From Chloroflexus aggregans DSM 9485 (GTDB lineage: Bacteria; Chloroflexota; Chloroflexia; Chloroflexales; Chloroflexaceae): a DNA stretch of 64,000 bases. Below, in pieces: positions 32,101-41,557 of this stretch (the first letter of the stretch is position 1; every line of letters starts with the position of its first letter). The notes beneath the pieces were generated by a model. That model was not told the origin of the DNA and ran no database searches. It worked only from the letters and a program-made list of their open reading frames with translations. Made by a program: the position numbers and the translations under genes. The stretch is taken from positions 3,299,353 to 3,363,352 of the forward strand of contig NC_011831.1 in assembly GCF_000021945.1 (NCBI RefSeq), in the 5' to 3' direction.

Positions 32101-35100
32101 GCCCTGGTCAATGGCGTGGGCTACACCGCCGCGTGGATACATCAGTCCTACCCAATCGATGGTGCTTGGTGGCTCTAGCGGCTGGGTCGAAACAAACACG
32201 ACGGTTGTGCGCGGCGGGATGGTGAAAGTGTCGGTGGCGTCGTTGAAGCTGGCCGTCGCGATCACCGGATCATCATCTACGCCGTTAGTGTGCAATGGGT
32301 GCAGGGTGAAGCCGTTGGCGTTGGGAATGGTAATCGTCTGGGTGGTCGTATTGGCGTTGAAGAAGACAAGAATATTTTCCCAATTCGGGTCGAGATCGGG
32401 TGCAACTTCGTCCGATAATCGCATCACAATCAGCGCATCGCGGCTGTTGTCGGTGTTGTAGTGGCTAACGCGAGCATTGATCGCCGCTTCGGTAGTGAGA
32501 CGGAAGAGCGGTGAACTCATGCGCAGGCGTAGCGTCTCACGCATATGAGCTGCGGCGAAGTTCATATCGGCAGGAGCGGGATCAAGCGCAGTGTTGTTCA
32601 ACAGTGGGGTCATAATCCCCCAGCGTGAGTTGTTGTCCCACGTTGGCGGCAGGCCGCGGCCAAAGTTGTTGGCGCTGCGATCCCAATAGACCCGGTTGAA
32701 CCAGTCGCCCGAGTCGTAGCTGTTGCGGTCGAGCGATTTCGAGCGCAAGATGTCTTGGCCCATGTGGAAAAAGGGGATGCCTTGCGCCAACCCGATCAAA
32801 CTCACCCCCATATTTTGGCTGCGTACCCGGTCAGCCATGGTCGTGGTAGCGATGCCGCTGCCGCCGATCCAGCCCGGATTGCCGCTGCCGTTGCCGTTGG
32901 GCAGCTTGAAGACGTTCTGGTCAAAGAGGGTTTCGTTGTCGTGTTTCTCAACGTAATTGATCGACTCTTGCGGGTCATCGGTGAACGGATTGCCTTGCCC
33001 GTTCCAGTCGGTGCCGCTACCACGTAACGCCGAGCGCAGCGTGTCCATTACTACGTGTAAATCACTTTGGAAGCGGTTGGGATAGGCATAGCCGTTCCAG
33101 TCGTAGCTGAGGCCATTGATGAAGCCTTGCCGCCGGATACCAACCGTGTCAGTGCTATAGCCACCGTGGGCCGCGTCACGGATAATATCGTTGAAGACGC
33201 CAATCCCACTACCGGTCATATTGTATTTGTGCGCATAGCAGTGCGGACAGACGGTGAGTCCTTTATCTTTGGCCGAGCCGAAATCCCAGCCTTCGCCGTA
33301 CAGGTAAATCTTGCTGCCATCGACGCCATGAGTTGCTGGGGTAAGCGCCTGCAACGCCGCTCGCACATTGAGCATGTTCTGGCGAGTGTGTAGGTTCATC
33401 AGATCAAAGCGGAAGCCATCGATCTTATACGCGGTAGCGAAGCGCACGACCGTATCGATCATGAGCTTCTCCATCATCGCGTACTCGGTGGCGGTGTCGG
33501 CGCAGCACGACGATTGGGCCAGATTGCCGTTGGTGTCGTAGCGGTAGTAGTAGCCGGGAACAATCTTGTCAAGCACCGATTTGTCGTCTTGTCCGCTGGC
33601 TGCGGTGTGGTTATAGACCACATCCATCACCACGCGCAACCCATTCTGGTTGAGTGCCTGCACCATCTCGCGGAACTCAAGGATGCGCGCGACGCCATCG
33701 GGGTTGGTGCTGTACGAACCTTCCGGCACGCCGTAATGATAAGGATCATACCCCCAGTTGAAGCTGTCGGTCTGGCGGGCCGCACCGACTCCCGCTTGCG
33801 GGCCAGTGGCGGCCCGGTCGGTGGCGGGGTTGAACGAGATGGTCGGTTCCGTGCGATCGGCTGGGTTCTCGATCACCGAGGCGATGTCAAAGGCCGGCAA
33901 GAGGTGGATATGGGTGAGACCAGCTTGCCGCAATTGCAGCAGGTGGTTCATCCCATCAGAAAGCGTTGTGTTCGGGTGCGGGCCGCTTCCATCGTAAGTA
34001 AAGGCGCGGTAGGTTCCGCGATCGGTTGCTGCGACGGTGCTATCGTTGGCGCTGAAGTCGCGGATATGCACCTCGTAGATCACAATGTCTTCGGGGTTCG
34101 TCAGCGCCGGCTTGCTCAGCGTATCCCACCCTGCCGGCTTCAGATCGGTATCGTCCAGATTGACGAACTGGCTGCGCACATCACCGGCGGCGGCGCCGTC
34201 TTGCGACAGGCTTACCGCATAAGGGTCGGTGACAAGGTTAGTGACGACTGCATCGAGCGCCGGCACATACACCTCAACCGCAAACAGATAAAATTGGCGA
34301 TCCCACGATGCATCACCGGTGACGCTCCACACGCCGCTCGTTGGTTCAAACGTCATTGGGTGAGCCGTGTAGGCAGTCGTGGTGGAGTTAGCAAAACGGC
34401 GCAACGTCACCGATTGCGCCGTCGGTGCCCACAACCGCACCGTAGGCGCGCCGCCGCTATAGCTGACGCCGAGGGTTTGCGTGGTCGCATTCGCCGCATA
34501 CAGATCATCAAGCACACCCTGAATCTGGACGCGAGTAGCATCGACGCGGTTGCCACTACCATCATACGCTGCAACGACCACTTGGCCGCGCAGTAGGTGA
34601 GCGGCGTTAGCTGCACTCAAGCCGGTAAGCAGTCGGGTGAGACCGGTCGCGTTCGGATTCTTGACAAAGCCGCTTACCGTACCGCTGATGGTCAACGGCA
34701 CATAACACGGCGCTGCTGGGCTGGGGAAGGTACAAGCCGTCGCTTCGGCAGCGGTGGTCAAGCCGCCGTCGGGATCGTAGAGTAAGCGGAAGCTCGCCGC
34801 CGGGCCGCCATTCCATGCGATGGTGCTCAGATCAAGCCACAGCGCGCGGGCTTGGGCAGGTGTAATCGCACTCGTGCCGCTGCTGACGGTATAGCTATAG
34901 TTGCTGCCACCATTCGTGTCGGCGTTGATCGTCATCAAATCGGCGTCAGCGCCGGCAATCGCGCTCACATCACCCGAACTAAAGACGTAATAGCTGACCG
35001 TTGTGCCGGCGGTTTGCGAGGGGATGGTCGCACTGAACGAGGTACCACTGCCGGTCATCTTCACCACCGTGGAGGCTGCCCAATTCCCGTTGACGGCATA

Positions 35101-35628
35101 GCGCAGCCAGAGTGCCTGCTCTGCTGGTGGGGTGACGTTCGTGGTAGCAGTGACCGTCACTGCTTGCCCGGCGGTCGGAGCAGCCGGGCTACGACTCACA
35201 CCGCTGATCGTGGCCGGGGCCGCGCTGAACCGGAACACTACACCCCTTGTGCCGCCATCCCACTTAAAGGCGTAATAGCTGCCGCTAATATGGTTAAAGG
35301 ACAGGTTCGGCTCACTGCCGGAGGAGCTTAGGTCGGTAAAGATTTGACCAAAGGTGATGGTAGTAGCCGGATTCCTACCAAACCATTGGTTTGTATCTTT
35401 GTAGAACTTGAACTCACTTGTCGGGTCGTCTGTTGCGTTAATCTGACCACTCACGTACACAAATGTACCGCCGAGACTCGCCGACATATTCCACGGCGAA
35501 CTTGCCCAATTGGTCAATTCGCCGCGCACCTGTTCACCGGCAGCAGCTACCGGTCGCGGTACTGCGAGCATGATGAAACCAAAGACCGTCGCAAGGGTGA
35601 GGAGTAAGCGTAAGCCACGGTGATGCAC
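29158..35628 (-). CDS. Secreted pullulanase/alpha-amylase fusion with PTNTPT stalk
   Basis: A 2156-residue exported glycosidase. Signal peptide: [29 protein letters not shown]-terminal beta-rich domains (about 30-390) may bind starch. The first GH13 module is pullulanase-like: [10 protein letters not shown] (near 666), [11 protein letters not shown] (nucleophile, near 739), YGEGWDFG (acid, near 778) and [11 protein letters not shown] (near 896). A linker domain (about 1155-1290) precedes a second, alpha-amylase-type GH13: [12 protein letters not shown] (1396), [10 protein letters not shown] (1490), IFSEVIDMD (1526) and [10 protein letters not shown] (1589). Then come a [15 protein letters not shown] repeat module (about 1830-1890), about 240 residues of [10 protein letters not shown] stalk, and the tail [11 protein letters not shown]. 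It should cut both alpha-1,6 and alpha-1,4 links of extracellular starch or glycogen. Confidence 0.92.
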   Translation of the reverse strand: MHHRGLRLLLTLATVFGFIMLAVPRPVAAAGEQVRGELTNWASSPWNMSASLGGTFVYVSGQINATDDPTSEFKFYKDTNQWFGRNPATTITFGQIFTDLSSSGSEPNLSFNHISGSYYAFKWDGGTRGVVFRFSAAPATISGVSRSPAAPTAGQAVTVTATTNVTPPAEQALWLRYAVNGNWAASTVVKMTGSGTSFSATIPSQTAGTTVSYYVFSSGDVSAIAGADADLMTINADTNGGSNYSYTVSSGTSAITPAQARALWLDLSTIAWNGGPAASFRLLYDPDGGLTTAAEATACTFPSPAAPCYVPLTISGTVSGFVKNPNATGLTRLLTGLSAANAAHLLRGQVVVAAYDGSGNRVDATRVQIQGVLDDLYAANATTQTLGVSYSGGAPTVRLWAPTAQSVTLRRFANSTTTAYTAHPMTFEPTSGVWSVTGDASWDRQFYLFAVEVYVPALDAVVTNLVTDPYAVSLSQDGAAAGDVRSQFVNLDDTDLKPAGWDTLSKPALTNPEDIVIYEVHIRDFSANDSTVAATDRGTYRAFTYDGSGPHPNTTLSDGMNHLLQLRQAGLTHIHLLPAFDIASVIENPADRTEPTISFNPATDRAATGPQAGVGAARQTDSFNWGYDPYHYGVPEGSYSTNPDGVARILEFREMVQALNQNGLRVVMDVVYNHTAASGQDDKSVLDKIVPGYYYRYDTNGNLAQSSCCADTATEYAMMEKLMIDTVVRFATAYKIDGFRFDLMNLHTRQNMLNVRAALQALTPATHGVDGSKIYLYGEGWDFGSAKDKGLTVCPHCYAHKYNMTGSGIGVFNDIIRDAAHGGYSTDTVGIRRQGFINGLSYDWNGYAYPNRFQSDLHVVMDTLRSALRGSGTDWNGQGNPFTDDPQESINYVEKHDNETLFDQNVFKLPNGNGSGNPGWIGGSGIATTTMADRVRSQNMGVSLIGLAQGIPFFHMGQDILRSKSLDRNSYDSGDWFNRVYWDRSANNFGRGLPPTWDNNSRWGIMTPLLNNTALDPAPADMNFAAAHMRETLRLRMSSPLFRLTTEAAINARVSHYNTDNSRDALIVMRLSDEVAPDLDPNWENILVFFNANTTTQTITIPNANGFTLHPLHTNGVDDDPVIATASFNDATDTFTIPPRTTVVFVSTQPLEPPSTIDWVGLMYPRGGVAHAIDQGSFAPAGFDVFVQVYEAGVTPGAGQGAGIECFLHWGRYGQPWTDLPMTYNTDIGNNDEYRATIPKTVIESLAHGTYGFTAYCKKTAETGRKWKADSYDINGNPADNDQGDGLLTIIPTTDPAPEPTGGVFVHLFEWRWTDVAKECTFLGQKGYTGVQVSPPNEHIVPTADLGGNPANDFPWWARYQPVTHDTSRFTSRSGTWAEFQQMVNACNSAGVAVIVDAVINHMADIEVGSPPTGTAGTQYKSQPAANRFYGTQYTPDDFHPDCLITNYQDRYQVQRCQLAGLPDLDTGKAAVQTKLRNYLQALLNAGVRGFRIDAAKHMAAHDVGAILNGLTLPGGGQPYIFSEVIDMDPAERIRDWEYTPYGDATEFAYSISVIGNNFNCGGSLSSLQSFTSGLLPSRFAQIFVDNHDNQRGHGPGGACVVDHRDGRTHLLANVFTLAQPYGHPSVMSSYYWTTNPNSNAGDSLGPPSSNDGGITWGPGLGADTRPVYGPGQVAGAYPANCSGNYPNPVTSADLGTWVCEHRHPAIANMVQFRQTTAGEPISDWQNIGGTPSNHIAFGRGNKGFVAINNTTTAATTTYQTSLPAGFYCDITKYDFVGGICVLPGTTTPAPASTLIEVNGSGQIVNYTLAARDAFAIHINARPSYQITVSAEPASGGTVSGGGAYPHGAVVTVNATPASGYTFVNWTEGATIVATTASYSFMATGNRTLTANFAPIVPTATPTNTPTATNTPTNTPTNTPTNTPTNTPTATNTPTNTPTNTPTNTPTATNTPTATNTPTNTPTNTPTNTPTNTPTATNTPTNTPTATNTPTNTPTNTPTATNTPTPTNTPTNTPTNTPTPTNTPTATNTPTNTPTNTPTATNTPTATNTPTATNTPTNTPTPTNTPTATNTPTNTPTPTNTPTATNTPTNTPTNTPTPTNTPTNTPTNTPTNTPTATNTPTNTPTATATPTATATPTPTSVITAPSYWIYIPVIIR
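29220..29940 (-). repeat. Coding minisatellite for the [12 protein letters not shown] stalk
   Basis: About 720 bp built from 12-bp units encoding NTPT or ATPT variants, arranged in higher-order blocks ([10 protein letters not shown]). Because the unit length is a multiple of three, several other frames are open across it, encoding WACWSG-, VGVLV- and RPTRP-type artefacts. Copy number is likely to vary between strains. Confidence 0.9.
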
Positions 35629-36106
35629 AGCACGACCTCGTTTCTAACGTGATAGAGCTTCTTGCCTTCGTTGGCATGGTTACCGATATGGGGATGGCAG
35701 GAGCAGTATATCACAATACTGTTCTTTATGCAACTGTATTGTTAACAACAAAGGTGCCACCGTCTTGGTCTTTTGGCCGGCTCGTCTTTGGGATAATCAC
35801 TGCAACCCCAAACACCTGATAGAGCGCTGCGCGTGCGGGACGGTTTTGTCCGGCACGGTCTGCCCCTCCCCTATCAGTTGGTCTTCACCATCCCGTTCAA
35901 TCCGGCCTGCGGACGGCAACACGACTACGTACACGGCAGTATTGTTGCTAGTATACTCGATAGTACCTGTAGGTATGCGGTGCTCACGCGAATGCCCGCC
36001 GGTTGCGAAGTCGCGACTGTTGAGTTCAAGGTCGTCGTTGGTCTGGCGCGGGGGAGTCGTTTGTGGCAACGGGGGGAGTTATGCGTTCTGGACGCACGTT
36101 TACCGT
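35629..36106. other. Region upstream of the amylase, no gene assigned
   Basis: 478 bp. The amylase promoter should be here. Short overlapping ORFs on both strands (for example 35833-36249 plus, 35797-36069 minus) have no recognisable motifs or ribosome binding sites and conflict with one another. Nothing else is seen apart from the inverted repeat at 35714-35741. Confidence 0.4.
35714..35741 (-). promoter_or_regulatory. Imperfect inverted repeat, possible amylase operator
   Basis: CAATACTGTT, 8 bp, AACTGTATTG: 10-bp arms with one mismatch, centred about 100 bp upstream of the amylase start codon in an AT-rich patch. Size and place suit a repressor or activator site; no cognate regulator is adjacent. 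Confidence 0.35.
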
Positions 36107-37192
36107 CTACACCGGTGAGGTGGTCACAACTGACGGTAACGGCCTTGCCGGTGCATTCTTGTAATTGTTGGCGAGAGGTAAACCAGAGCGCACCCCGGTG
36201 TGCTTGCTATGGGGTGAATGAGGACGGAGGTTACGCTTCAATGCGATGAACGGTATCAACAGTGGACTGCGGTAGCGACAACGGGCGATAACGTAATCGG
36301 TTGTGGCAAAGTTTCGCTTGTACTGCATCACTCCATCGATGCCAGCACTCGTGTTGAGGTCATAATAGCGGAAGCCACGTGCTGCGGCGTCACGCGCAAT
36401 CTCGACATCGAGCACGACCATCGCCCGCCGCTTGAGCGCCTCACGGGTTACGGTGCCGTGCCACGCAGTGACGTGCTAGTTCCAGTAGAAGGCTAAAGTT
36501 CCTCCGACCACGGCGCCATCGAGTTCGACGACCCAGAGTGCTATCTCGTTTGGGTATTGGCGTTCAAATGCAAACAACCCGCTTAAGAACTCCCACGAAT
36601 AGCCATACGTATGGTCGTACCCCCACCGTTGCACGGCATCACGGTAGGCACGATAATAGGCTTCGTAATCGGCAGGTGATGTCGCGCGGCGGATGCGTAC
36701 CCCTTCGCGTACACCTCGTCGGTAGTTGGTACGAGCGCTTTTATCAAAGTGGCTAAAGATCGTATCAAAATCACTGTCCAAATGGAGGACGTGGGCTATT
36801 TCATCACCAAACCGGTAGGTGGTGTCGATGGTCTCTGGCGGGGCAATCGGATTGGCAAGATAGTAAAAATTGCTAATGTTCCAGCGGTAAACCTGCCGAT
36901 ACAGACGTTCGGCATCACGTGCATCAACCGGACCATCGGCGATGATACCGCCGTAACAACCTTCAAAGGTTGACATCAGGGCAGCAAAGGGGCCATAGCG
37001 CCGAATTTCGAGTAACGGCAATACTGCGCGCGTACCGTTGGCAAAGATGGCGGCGATGGTACGATCACGTACCGTTTGATTAAGTCGGCAAGCAATCTCT
37101 GCCCAGCGTGGGGTATGAAAGAAGGTTGCATACGGGCAAGCGCGGGCTATTTCCCACCAGAGTTGTTGATCGACCGGTTGGATGATGCGCAC
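36107..37192 (-). pseudogene. FemAB/GNAT-like aminoacyl- or acyltransferase interrupted by one in-frame TAG
   Basis: Codons 1-238 encode a FemAB-like (Acetyltransf_6 type) fold: WWEIARACPYATFFHTPRW, SARTNYRRGVREGVRIRRA, WGYDHTYGYSWEFLSGLF and LDGAVVGGTLAFYWN. A TAG at 36478-36476 follows, and the same frame then continues HVTAWHGTVTREALKRRAMVVLDVEIARDAAARGFRYYDLNTSAGIDGVMQYKRNFA, which is the rest of the family's acceptor domain. One C-to-T change from CAG (Gln) would explain the stop. There is no frameshift or deletion and the downstream half looks intact, so the lesion is recent or is read through. Such proteins add residues to peptidoglycan or glycolipids. The final 35 residues are Pro/Ser-rich and unlike the family. 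Confidence 0.75.
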
Positions 37193-37384
37193 TTTGCGTT
37201 CCCTCGATGATAAAGCAGGTAGTTTATCCGTTTCGTATTGGTTGTAACATACGGTGCTTGCTCATGCGCAGGGAAATATTCCCTTGTTCTGATGACAGTG
37301 TTGTTATGGTGCGAAAATATCAAACGGCTCTTCCACACTTTGAGGAAGAACCGTTGAGTAATCGATGGCTCAGGCAGATGATTA

Positions 37385-38329
37385 CTAAATTGTATCGTTT
37401 ACATACCCCTGCAATTGTGGATAGAGCGACGGATCACGTAGTTTACGCAGCGCCTCGTACTCTAACTGGCGCACCCGTTCGCGGGTGAGGCGCAGGCGCT
37501 GGCCGATCTGTTCGAGGGTGTGCATTGGCTCGCCGTCGAGGCCGTAGCGCAGGCGCAAGATGTTGCGTTCGCGCGGCGAGAGCTGGCTAAGGGCAGCTTG
37601 TACATCGGCCTGTAACATACCCTCGCTGACTTCATCGAACGGCGTTGGTTGCAGAGGGTCGGTGAGTATCTCGGACAACGCGCCGCCGCCATCTTCGGTG
37701 TGCGCTTCATCCAGAGAGGTCGGTGCCAGTCCGGCTTGTTCGGCCCGCTCGACTTGCTCGACGCTCAGGCCGGCGGCGTTCGCTAACTCTTCCAGCGTCG
37801 GTTCGCGGTCGAGTTGTTGGGCCAGCTCTTGGCGTAGGCGCGCAAGCCGGCTGAGTCGTTCGCCTAAATGTACCGGCAAACGCACGGTACGGCTATGGTC
37901 GGCAATCGCTCGTCCAATACTCTGCCGGATCCAATAGGTCGCGTAGGTCGAAAATTTCAGGCCACGACCAGCGTCAAATTTATCAACTGCGCGCATCAGG
38001 CCGATACTCCCCTCTTGGATCAGATCAAGCAGGGTGAGACCGTGGCCTTGATAGCGGCGAGCAATACTCACGACCAAGCGCAAGTTTGAATTGATCAATT
38101 GTGCGCGCGCTTGCTCACCGGCAGCAACTTGTGCAGCGAGCCGCTTCTTTTCGGTGCTGTGCAACGACGGCTCATTGGTCAAGCGTTCGGCGGCACGTCG
38201 CCCTTGGGCAATCGTCTGGGCTAATTGCTGCTCTTGCTCGAAGGTTAGTAACGGCTCTGCACCGATTTCATTCAGATAGAGCACAATCGTATCAGATGCG
38301 CTACGACCAATAGTGGTGGGGTTACTCAT
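37385..38329 (-). CDS. Sigma-70 family RNA polymerase sigma factor (SigA/RpoD-like)
   Basis: A 314-residue group 1/2 sigma factor lacking region 1.1. Region 1.2 is DTIVLYLNEIGAEPLLTFEQEQQLAQ. Region 2 is LRLVVSIARRYQGHGLTLLDLIQEGSIGLMRAVDKFDAGRGLKFSTYATYWIRQSIGRAI, with the -10-recognition helix intact. Region 3 starts HSRTVRLPVHLGERLSRL. Region 4 has LSPRERNILRLRYGLDGEPMHTLEQIGQRLRLTRERVRQLEYEALRKLR, with the -35-recognition helix. An E/Q-rich spacer (about 45-75) joins 1.2 to 2. Whether this is the housekeeping factor or one of several paralogues cannot be decided here. Its region 2.4/3.0 would recognise the extended -10 boxes common in this window. Confidence 0.92.
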   Translation of the reverse strand: MSNPTTIGRSASDTIVLYLNEIGAEPLLTFEQEQQLAQTIAQGRRAAERLTNEPSLHSTEKKRLAAQVAAGEQARAQLINSNLRLVVSIARRYQGHGLTLLDLIQEGSIGLMRAVDKFDAGRGLKFSTYATYWIRQSIGRAIADHSRTVRLPVHLGERLSRLARLRQELAQQLDREPTLEELANAAGLSVEQVERAEQAGLAPTSLDEAHTEDGGGALSEILTDPLQPTPFDEVSEGMLQADVQAALSQLSPRERNILRLRYGLDGEPMHTLEQIGQRLRLTRERVRQLEYEALRKLRDPSLYPQLQGYVNDTI

Positions 38330-38483
38330 TCTACCTCCTTGAGTACCGATGAATGCTCCGGTACCTGCAATGTGAACCGCCGAGGTTATAACGTTTGCTC
38401 TGGCCTCTGCGGTTCCCGACGGCAGTAGGACGCAGCCGCGGAGGATGTGGTTTGCGAGTAGCGGAATCGTATGATCAAATACA

Positions 38484-38514
38484 CTACCCGCCGAAACATA
38501 GTATCGGCGGGTAG
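38484..38514 (-). terminator. typA terminator-like hairpin
   Basis: CTACCCGCCGA, 9-nt loop, TCGGCGGGTAG: perfect 11-bp stem 44 bp beyond the typA stop codon. On the minus strand it is followed by TGTATTTG, a weak T run. Confidence 0.6.
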
Positions 38515-38557
38515 CTTAAAGGGAAGGTTAAAGAAAGATGAGAAGAGGATGAGGATT

Positions 38558-40399
38558 TTACCGCTCGCTCATGGCAAGTTCGCGACGCTTCTTCTCACGG
38601 CGACGGTCGTCGGCACTGAGCAACTTCTTACGAATACGCCAGCCTTTGGGTGTCACCTCAACCAGCTCGTCGTCGCCGATATACTCAATCGCGTCGTCAA
38701 GCGAGAGCTGGCGCGGTGCGTCGAGCCGTATCGTTTCGGCGCCGCGATTGTTGCGCATATTGGTGAGATGCTTCTCTTTGCAGACGTTCACCTCAAGGTC
38801 GTTGTCGCGGATGTGCTGGCCGACCACCATGCCTTCGTAGACCTCTTGGCCGGGAGTGATAAAGAAGACGCCGCGGTCTTGCAAGGCGTGAATGGCATAG
38901 GTGGTGGCGACGCCGCCTTCGGCAGCGATCAGGCTGCCGTTAGCCCGCACCTCGATCTCGCCCGCGTATGGCTCGTAGCCGAAGAAGATGCTGTTCATAA
39001 TCCCGGTGCCGCGGGTGGCGGTGAGGAAGAGCTGACGGAAGCCAAGCAGGCCGCGCGTCGGCACGAGATAGACATAATGCACTGAGCCATCTTCGCTGAT
39101 GCGCATATCGCGCATCTGCCCCTGCCGCTTGCCCATCAACTCGACCACAACGCCCTGATACTCGCTCGCCACTTCAATCTCGACCAGCTCCATCGGTTCG
39201 AGGCGGGTGCCATCGGGTGCTTCCCGGAAAATGACTTCCGGTTTCGAGACCTGAAACTCGTATCCCTCGCGGCGCATCGTCTCAATCAAGATACCGAGAT
39301 GCAGCTCGCCTCTTCCGGCGACGACAAATACGTCAGGACTTTCGGTCTCTTCTACCCGCAGTGCTACATCGCGTTCCATCTCTTGGAATAGGCGTTCACG
39401 CAGCTTGCGCGAGGTGACGTAGGTGCCTTCGCGTCCGGCAAAGGGGCTGGTATTGACACCGAAGGTCATACGGACCGTTGGCTCTTCGACCTTGATCGGT
39501 GGGAGCGCTTCGGGGGCCTGGGCATCGGCGATAGTGTCGCCGATGGCGGCGTCAGGGATGCCGGCAATCGCGATAATATCGCCGGCCTGCGCCTGCTCGA
39601 CCTCTTGCCGCTCTAGCCCGTTGTACACAAAAATCTGGCTGACTTTAGCCGGCGTGATCGCGCCGTCGCGCGCGATCCGTACCAACGGTTGACCTTTGCG
39701 GATGGTGCCGCGCACCAGCCGCCCAGTAAGAATCTTGCCTTTGTACTCGTCGTAGGTGCTGGTGGTGACGAGAAACTGTACCGGCCCCTCAACATCAACC
39801 GTCGGTGGTAGAATACGGTCGAGAATGCACTCGAAGAGCGGTTCGAGCGAATCGTGTAACTTAAGCGGTGAGCGCCCGGCGTGACCGAGGAGTGCGTTGG
39901 TATAGATGGTTGCGAACTCGGCCTGTTCATCGGTAGCGCCCAAATCAACAAACAGGTCAAACGTTTCGTTGACGACGTGGTTGGGGCGGGCTTGCGGACG
40001 GTCGATCTTGTTGACGACCACGATTGCCTGATGACCGGCTTGCAATGCTTTACGCAAAACGAATTTAGTTTGTGGCATCGGGCCATCGACGGCATCGACG
40101 AGCAACAAGACGCCATCTACCATGTTCATCACCCGTTCGACCTCACCACCGAAGTCGGCGTGACCGGGTGTATCCACGATATTAATCTTGACGCCGCGGT
40201 AGGTGACGGCGATATTTTTGGCGAGAATGGTAATGCCTCGCTCGCGTTCGAGGGCGTTGCTGTCGAGCACCCGCTCTTCCACTTGCTGATTTTGGCGGAA
40301 GATGCGGCTCTGCTTGAGCATGGCATCAACGAGTGTCGTCTTTCCGTGATCAACGTGAGCGATAATTGCGATATTTCGCAGATCGGTGCGCTGTATCAT
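38558..40399 (-). CDS. typA: Ribosome-associated GTPase TypA/BipA
   Basis: A 613-residue translational GTPase of normal length. G1 is AHVDHGKTT, switch I ends [12 protein letters not shown]3 is [22 protein letters not shown]4 is [12 protein letters not shown]. Domain II, the EF-G-like domains III and V, and the BipA-specific C-terminal domain follow ([37 protein letters not shown]). TypA binds ribosomes and assists 50S assembly and stress adaptation. It has its own promoter, and a short hairpin lies close to the predicted transcript start. Confidence 0.96.
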   Translation of the reverse strand: MIQRTDLRNIAIIAHVDHGKTTLVDAMLKQSRIFRQNQQVEERVLDSNALERERGITILAKNIAVTYRGVKINIVDTPGHADFGGEVERVMNMVDGVLLLVDAVDGPMPQTKFVLRKALQAGHQAIVVVNKIDRPQARPNHVVNETFDLFVDLGATDEQAEFATIYTNALLGHAGRSPLKLHDSLEPLFECILDRILPPTVDVEGPVQFLVTTSTYDEYKGKILTGRLVRGTIRKGQPLVRIARDGAITPAKVSQIFVYNGLERQEVEQAQAGDIIAIAGIPDAAIGDTIADAQAPEALPPIKVEEPTVRMTFGVNTSPFAGREGTYVTSRKLRERLFQEMERDVALRVEETESPDVFVVAGRGELHLGILIETMRREGYEFQVSKPEVIFREAPDGTRLEPMELVEIEVASEYQGVVVELMGKRQGQMRDMRISEDGSVHYVYLVPTRGLLGFRQLFLTATRGTGIMNSIFFGYEPYAGEIEVRANGSLIAAEGGVATTYAIHALQDRGVFFITPGQEVYEGMVVGQHIRDNDLEVNVCKEKHLTNMRNNRGAETIRLDAPRQLSLDDAIEYIGDDELVEVTPKGWRIRKKLLSADDRRREKKRRELAMSER

Positions 40400-40439
40400 A
40401 GCTTGTTCCGTGATGTGGGCCGCCGAGCGGCGTGAAAAA

Positions 40440-40460
40440 CGCTCAGGTCGAACCTGAGCG
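40440..40460 (-). other. Hairpin at the 5' end of the typA leader
   Basis: CGCTCAGGT, CGA loop (plus-strand reading), ACCTGAGCG: perfect 9-bp stem starting about 17 bp downstream of the typA -10 box and 41 bp upstream of the start codon. It parallels the hairpin in the hrcA leader. Confidence 0.5.
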
Positions 40461-40476
40461 AAACGATGCTAGCTCT

Positions 40477-40485
40477 ATTATAGCA
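40477..40485 (-). promoter_or_regulatory. typA extended -10 promoter
   Basis: Minus-strand TGCTATAAT (TATAAT at 40482-40477). No clear -35. Divergent from the lutA promoter 40 bp away. Confidence 0.6.
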
Positions 40486-40518
40486 TGGTTGCAGGTTTGG
40501 AATGGCTCAGCAAATACT

Positions 40519-40527
40519 TGGTATAAT
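40519..40527 (+). promoter_or_regulatory. lutA extended -10 promoter
   Basis: TGGTATAAT with TATAAT at 40522-40527, 41 bp upstream of the GTG start. The -35 region is poor. Confidence 0.6.
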
Positions 40528-40568
40528 ACCGACATCAACGCTCTTTCAGCCTTAGAGGAGACGAGACC

Positions 40569-41312
40569 GTGACTACCGGCCGCCGTCGCGCTGTGTTATT
40601 CGCGACTTGTATTGTTGATCAGCTCTACCCAACTGTCGGTTTGGCTGCGGCCGAGCTGTTGGAACAACAAGGCGTGACCGTCGAGGTTCCGCCTGACCTG
40701 TTATGTTGTGGTCAAATGGCGTTTAATGCCGGCTTTCGTGATGACGCTTACACCGTGGCCGGTCGCACGCTTGAGGTGCTGCGCGGTAAAGGTGATGTGG
40801 TGCTGCCATCAGGTTCATGTGCAGCGATGATTCGTCATCTCTACCACGAGCTGTTTGCGCACACGCCATTTGCCGGGATGGCTGCAGACCTGGCCCATCG
40901 CACCTACGAACTCAGTGAGTACCTGGTTGATGTGTTGGGGGTCACCGATACCGGTGCGCGTTTCAACGGTCGCATTACCTACCACGATGCGTGCCATGGG
41001 TTGCGCTTCCTCGGTCTTGGTGCGCAGGCACGCACGTTGCTCGGTCATGTCCAAGGGGCTGAGGTGGTTCCTCTCCCCGGCTGTGACCAATGTTGTGGGT
41101 TTGGCGGTCTGTTTGCCGTTAAGCAGCATAGCATCTCGGCGGCAATGCTCGACCACAAGATCAAGGCGATTGCTGCTACCGACGCCGATCTGGTCGTGAC
41201 CGGCGATGTATCGTGTATGACCCAAATTGCCGGTGGTTTATCGCGTCGCAACAGTCCAATCCGCGCTCGTCATCTGGCCGAAGTGTTGGCGAACATGGTG
41301 GATGCACGGTAA
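40569..41312 (+). CDS. lutA: Lactate utilisation protein A-like (CCG-domain Fe-S protein)
   Basis: A 247-residue protein with two CCG-type cysteine modules: FATCIVDQLYP with CCGQMAFNAGF, and HDACHGLRFLG with CDQCCGFGGLF. These bind Fe-S clusters in LutA, GlcF and heterodisulfide reductase B. Together with LutB and LutC it forms the LutABC complex that oxidises L-lactate to pyruvate in Bacillus. GTG start, supported by GAGGAGA 6-12 bp upstream. First gene of a plus-strand cluster (lutA, lutB, GNAT, lutC, dehydrogenase). In a Chloroflexus-type phototroph lactate or glycolate metabolism is plausible, but the substrate is inferred. Confidence 0.88.
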   Translation: MTTGRRRAVLFATCIVDQLYPTVGLAAAELLEQQGVTVEVPPDLLCCGQMAFNAGFRDDAYTVAGRTLEVLRGKGDVVLPSGSCAAMIRHLYHELFAHTPFAGMAADLAHRTYELSEYLVDVLGVTDTGARFNGRITYHDACHGLRFLGLGAQARTLLGHVQGAEVVPLPGCDQCCGFGGLFAVKQHSISAAMLDHKIKAIAATDADLVVTGDVSCMTQIAGGLSRRNSPIRARHLAEVLANMVDAR

Positions 41313-41340
41313 ATCCGATTTCCGAGGGAACGCACCCGTA

Positions 41341-41493
41341 GGCCAAGCAGGTGAACGCCATAGGTGTCCAGCCGCACGGTGGTGCGGCTCCGGCCAAGCA
41401 GGTGAACGCCATAGGTGTCCAGCCGCACGGTGGTGCGGCTCCGGCCAAGCAGGTGAACGCCATAGGTGTCCAGCCGCACGGTGGTGTGGCTCC
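41341..41493. repeat. Three tandem 51-bp repeats with internal hairpins between lutA and lutB
   Basis: Copies start at 41341, 41392 and 41443. The first two are identical and the third differs by one base in the hairpin arm. Each unit carries AGCCGCAC, GGTG loop, GTGCGGCT. The array is open in several frames because 51 is a multiple of three, but shows no start signals. Confidence 0.95.
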
Positions 41494-41557
41494 AAATCGG
41501 TCTATCGCCTGATATCAATCACAATCTGGATTGTTCTATCACCTAGAAATCACCACT

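Noticed and set aside
33514-34596. 360-codon plus-strand ORF antisense to the pullulanase module
   Set aside because: Lies opposite conserved GH13 coding sequence; no motifs, product of GC-rich codon use.
38471-39085. 204-codon plus-strand ORF over the typA terminator and 3' end
   Set aside because: Runs antisense through conserved TypA C-terminal sequence and has no ribosome binding site.
41341-41493. 51-bp tandem repeats as a CRISPR array
   Set aside because: Copies abut with no spacers.
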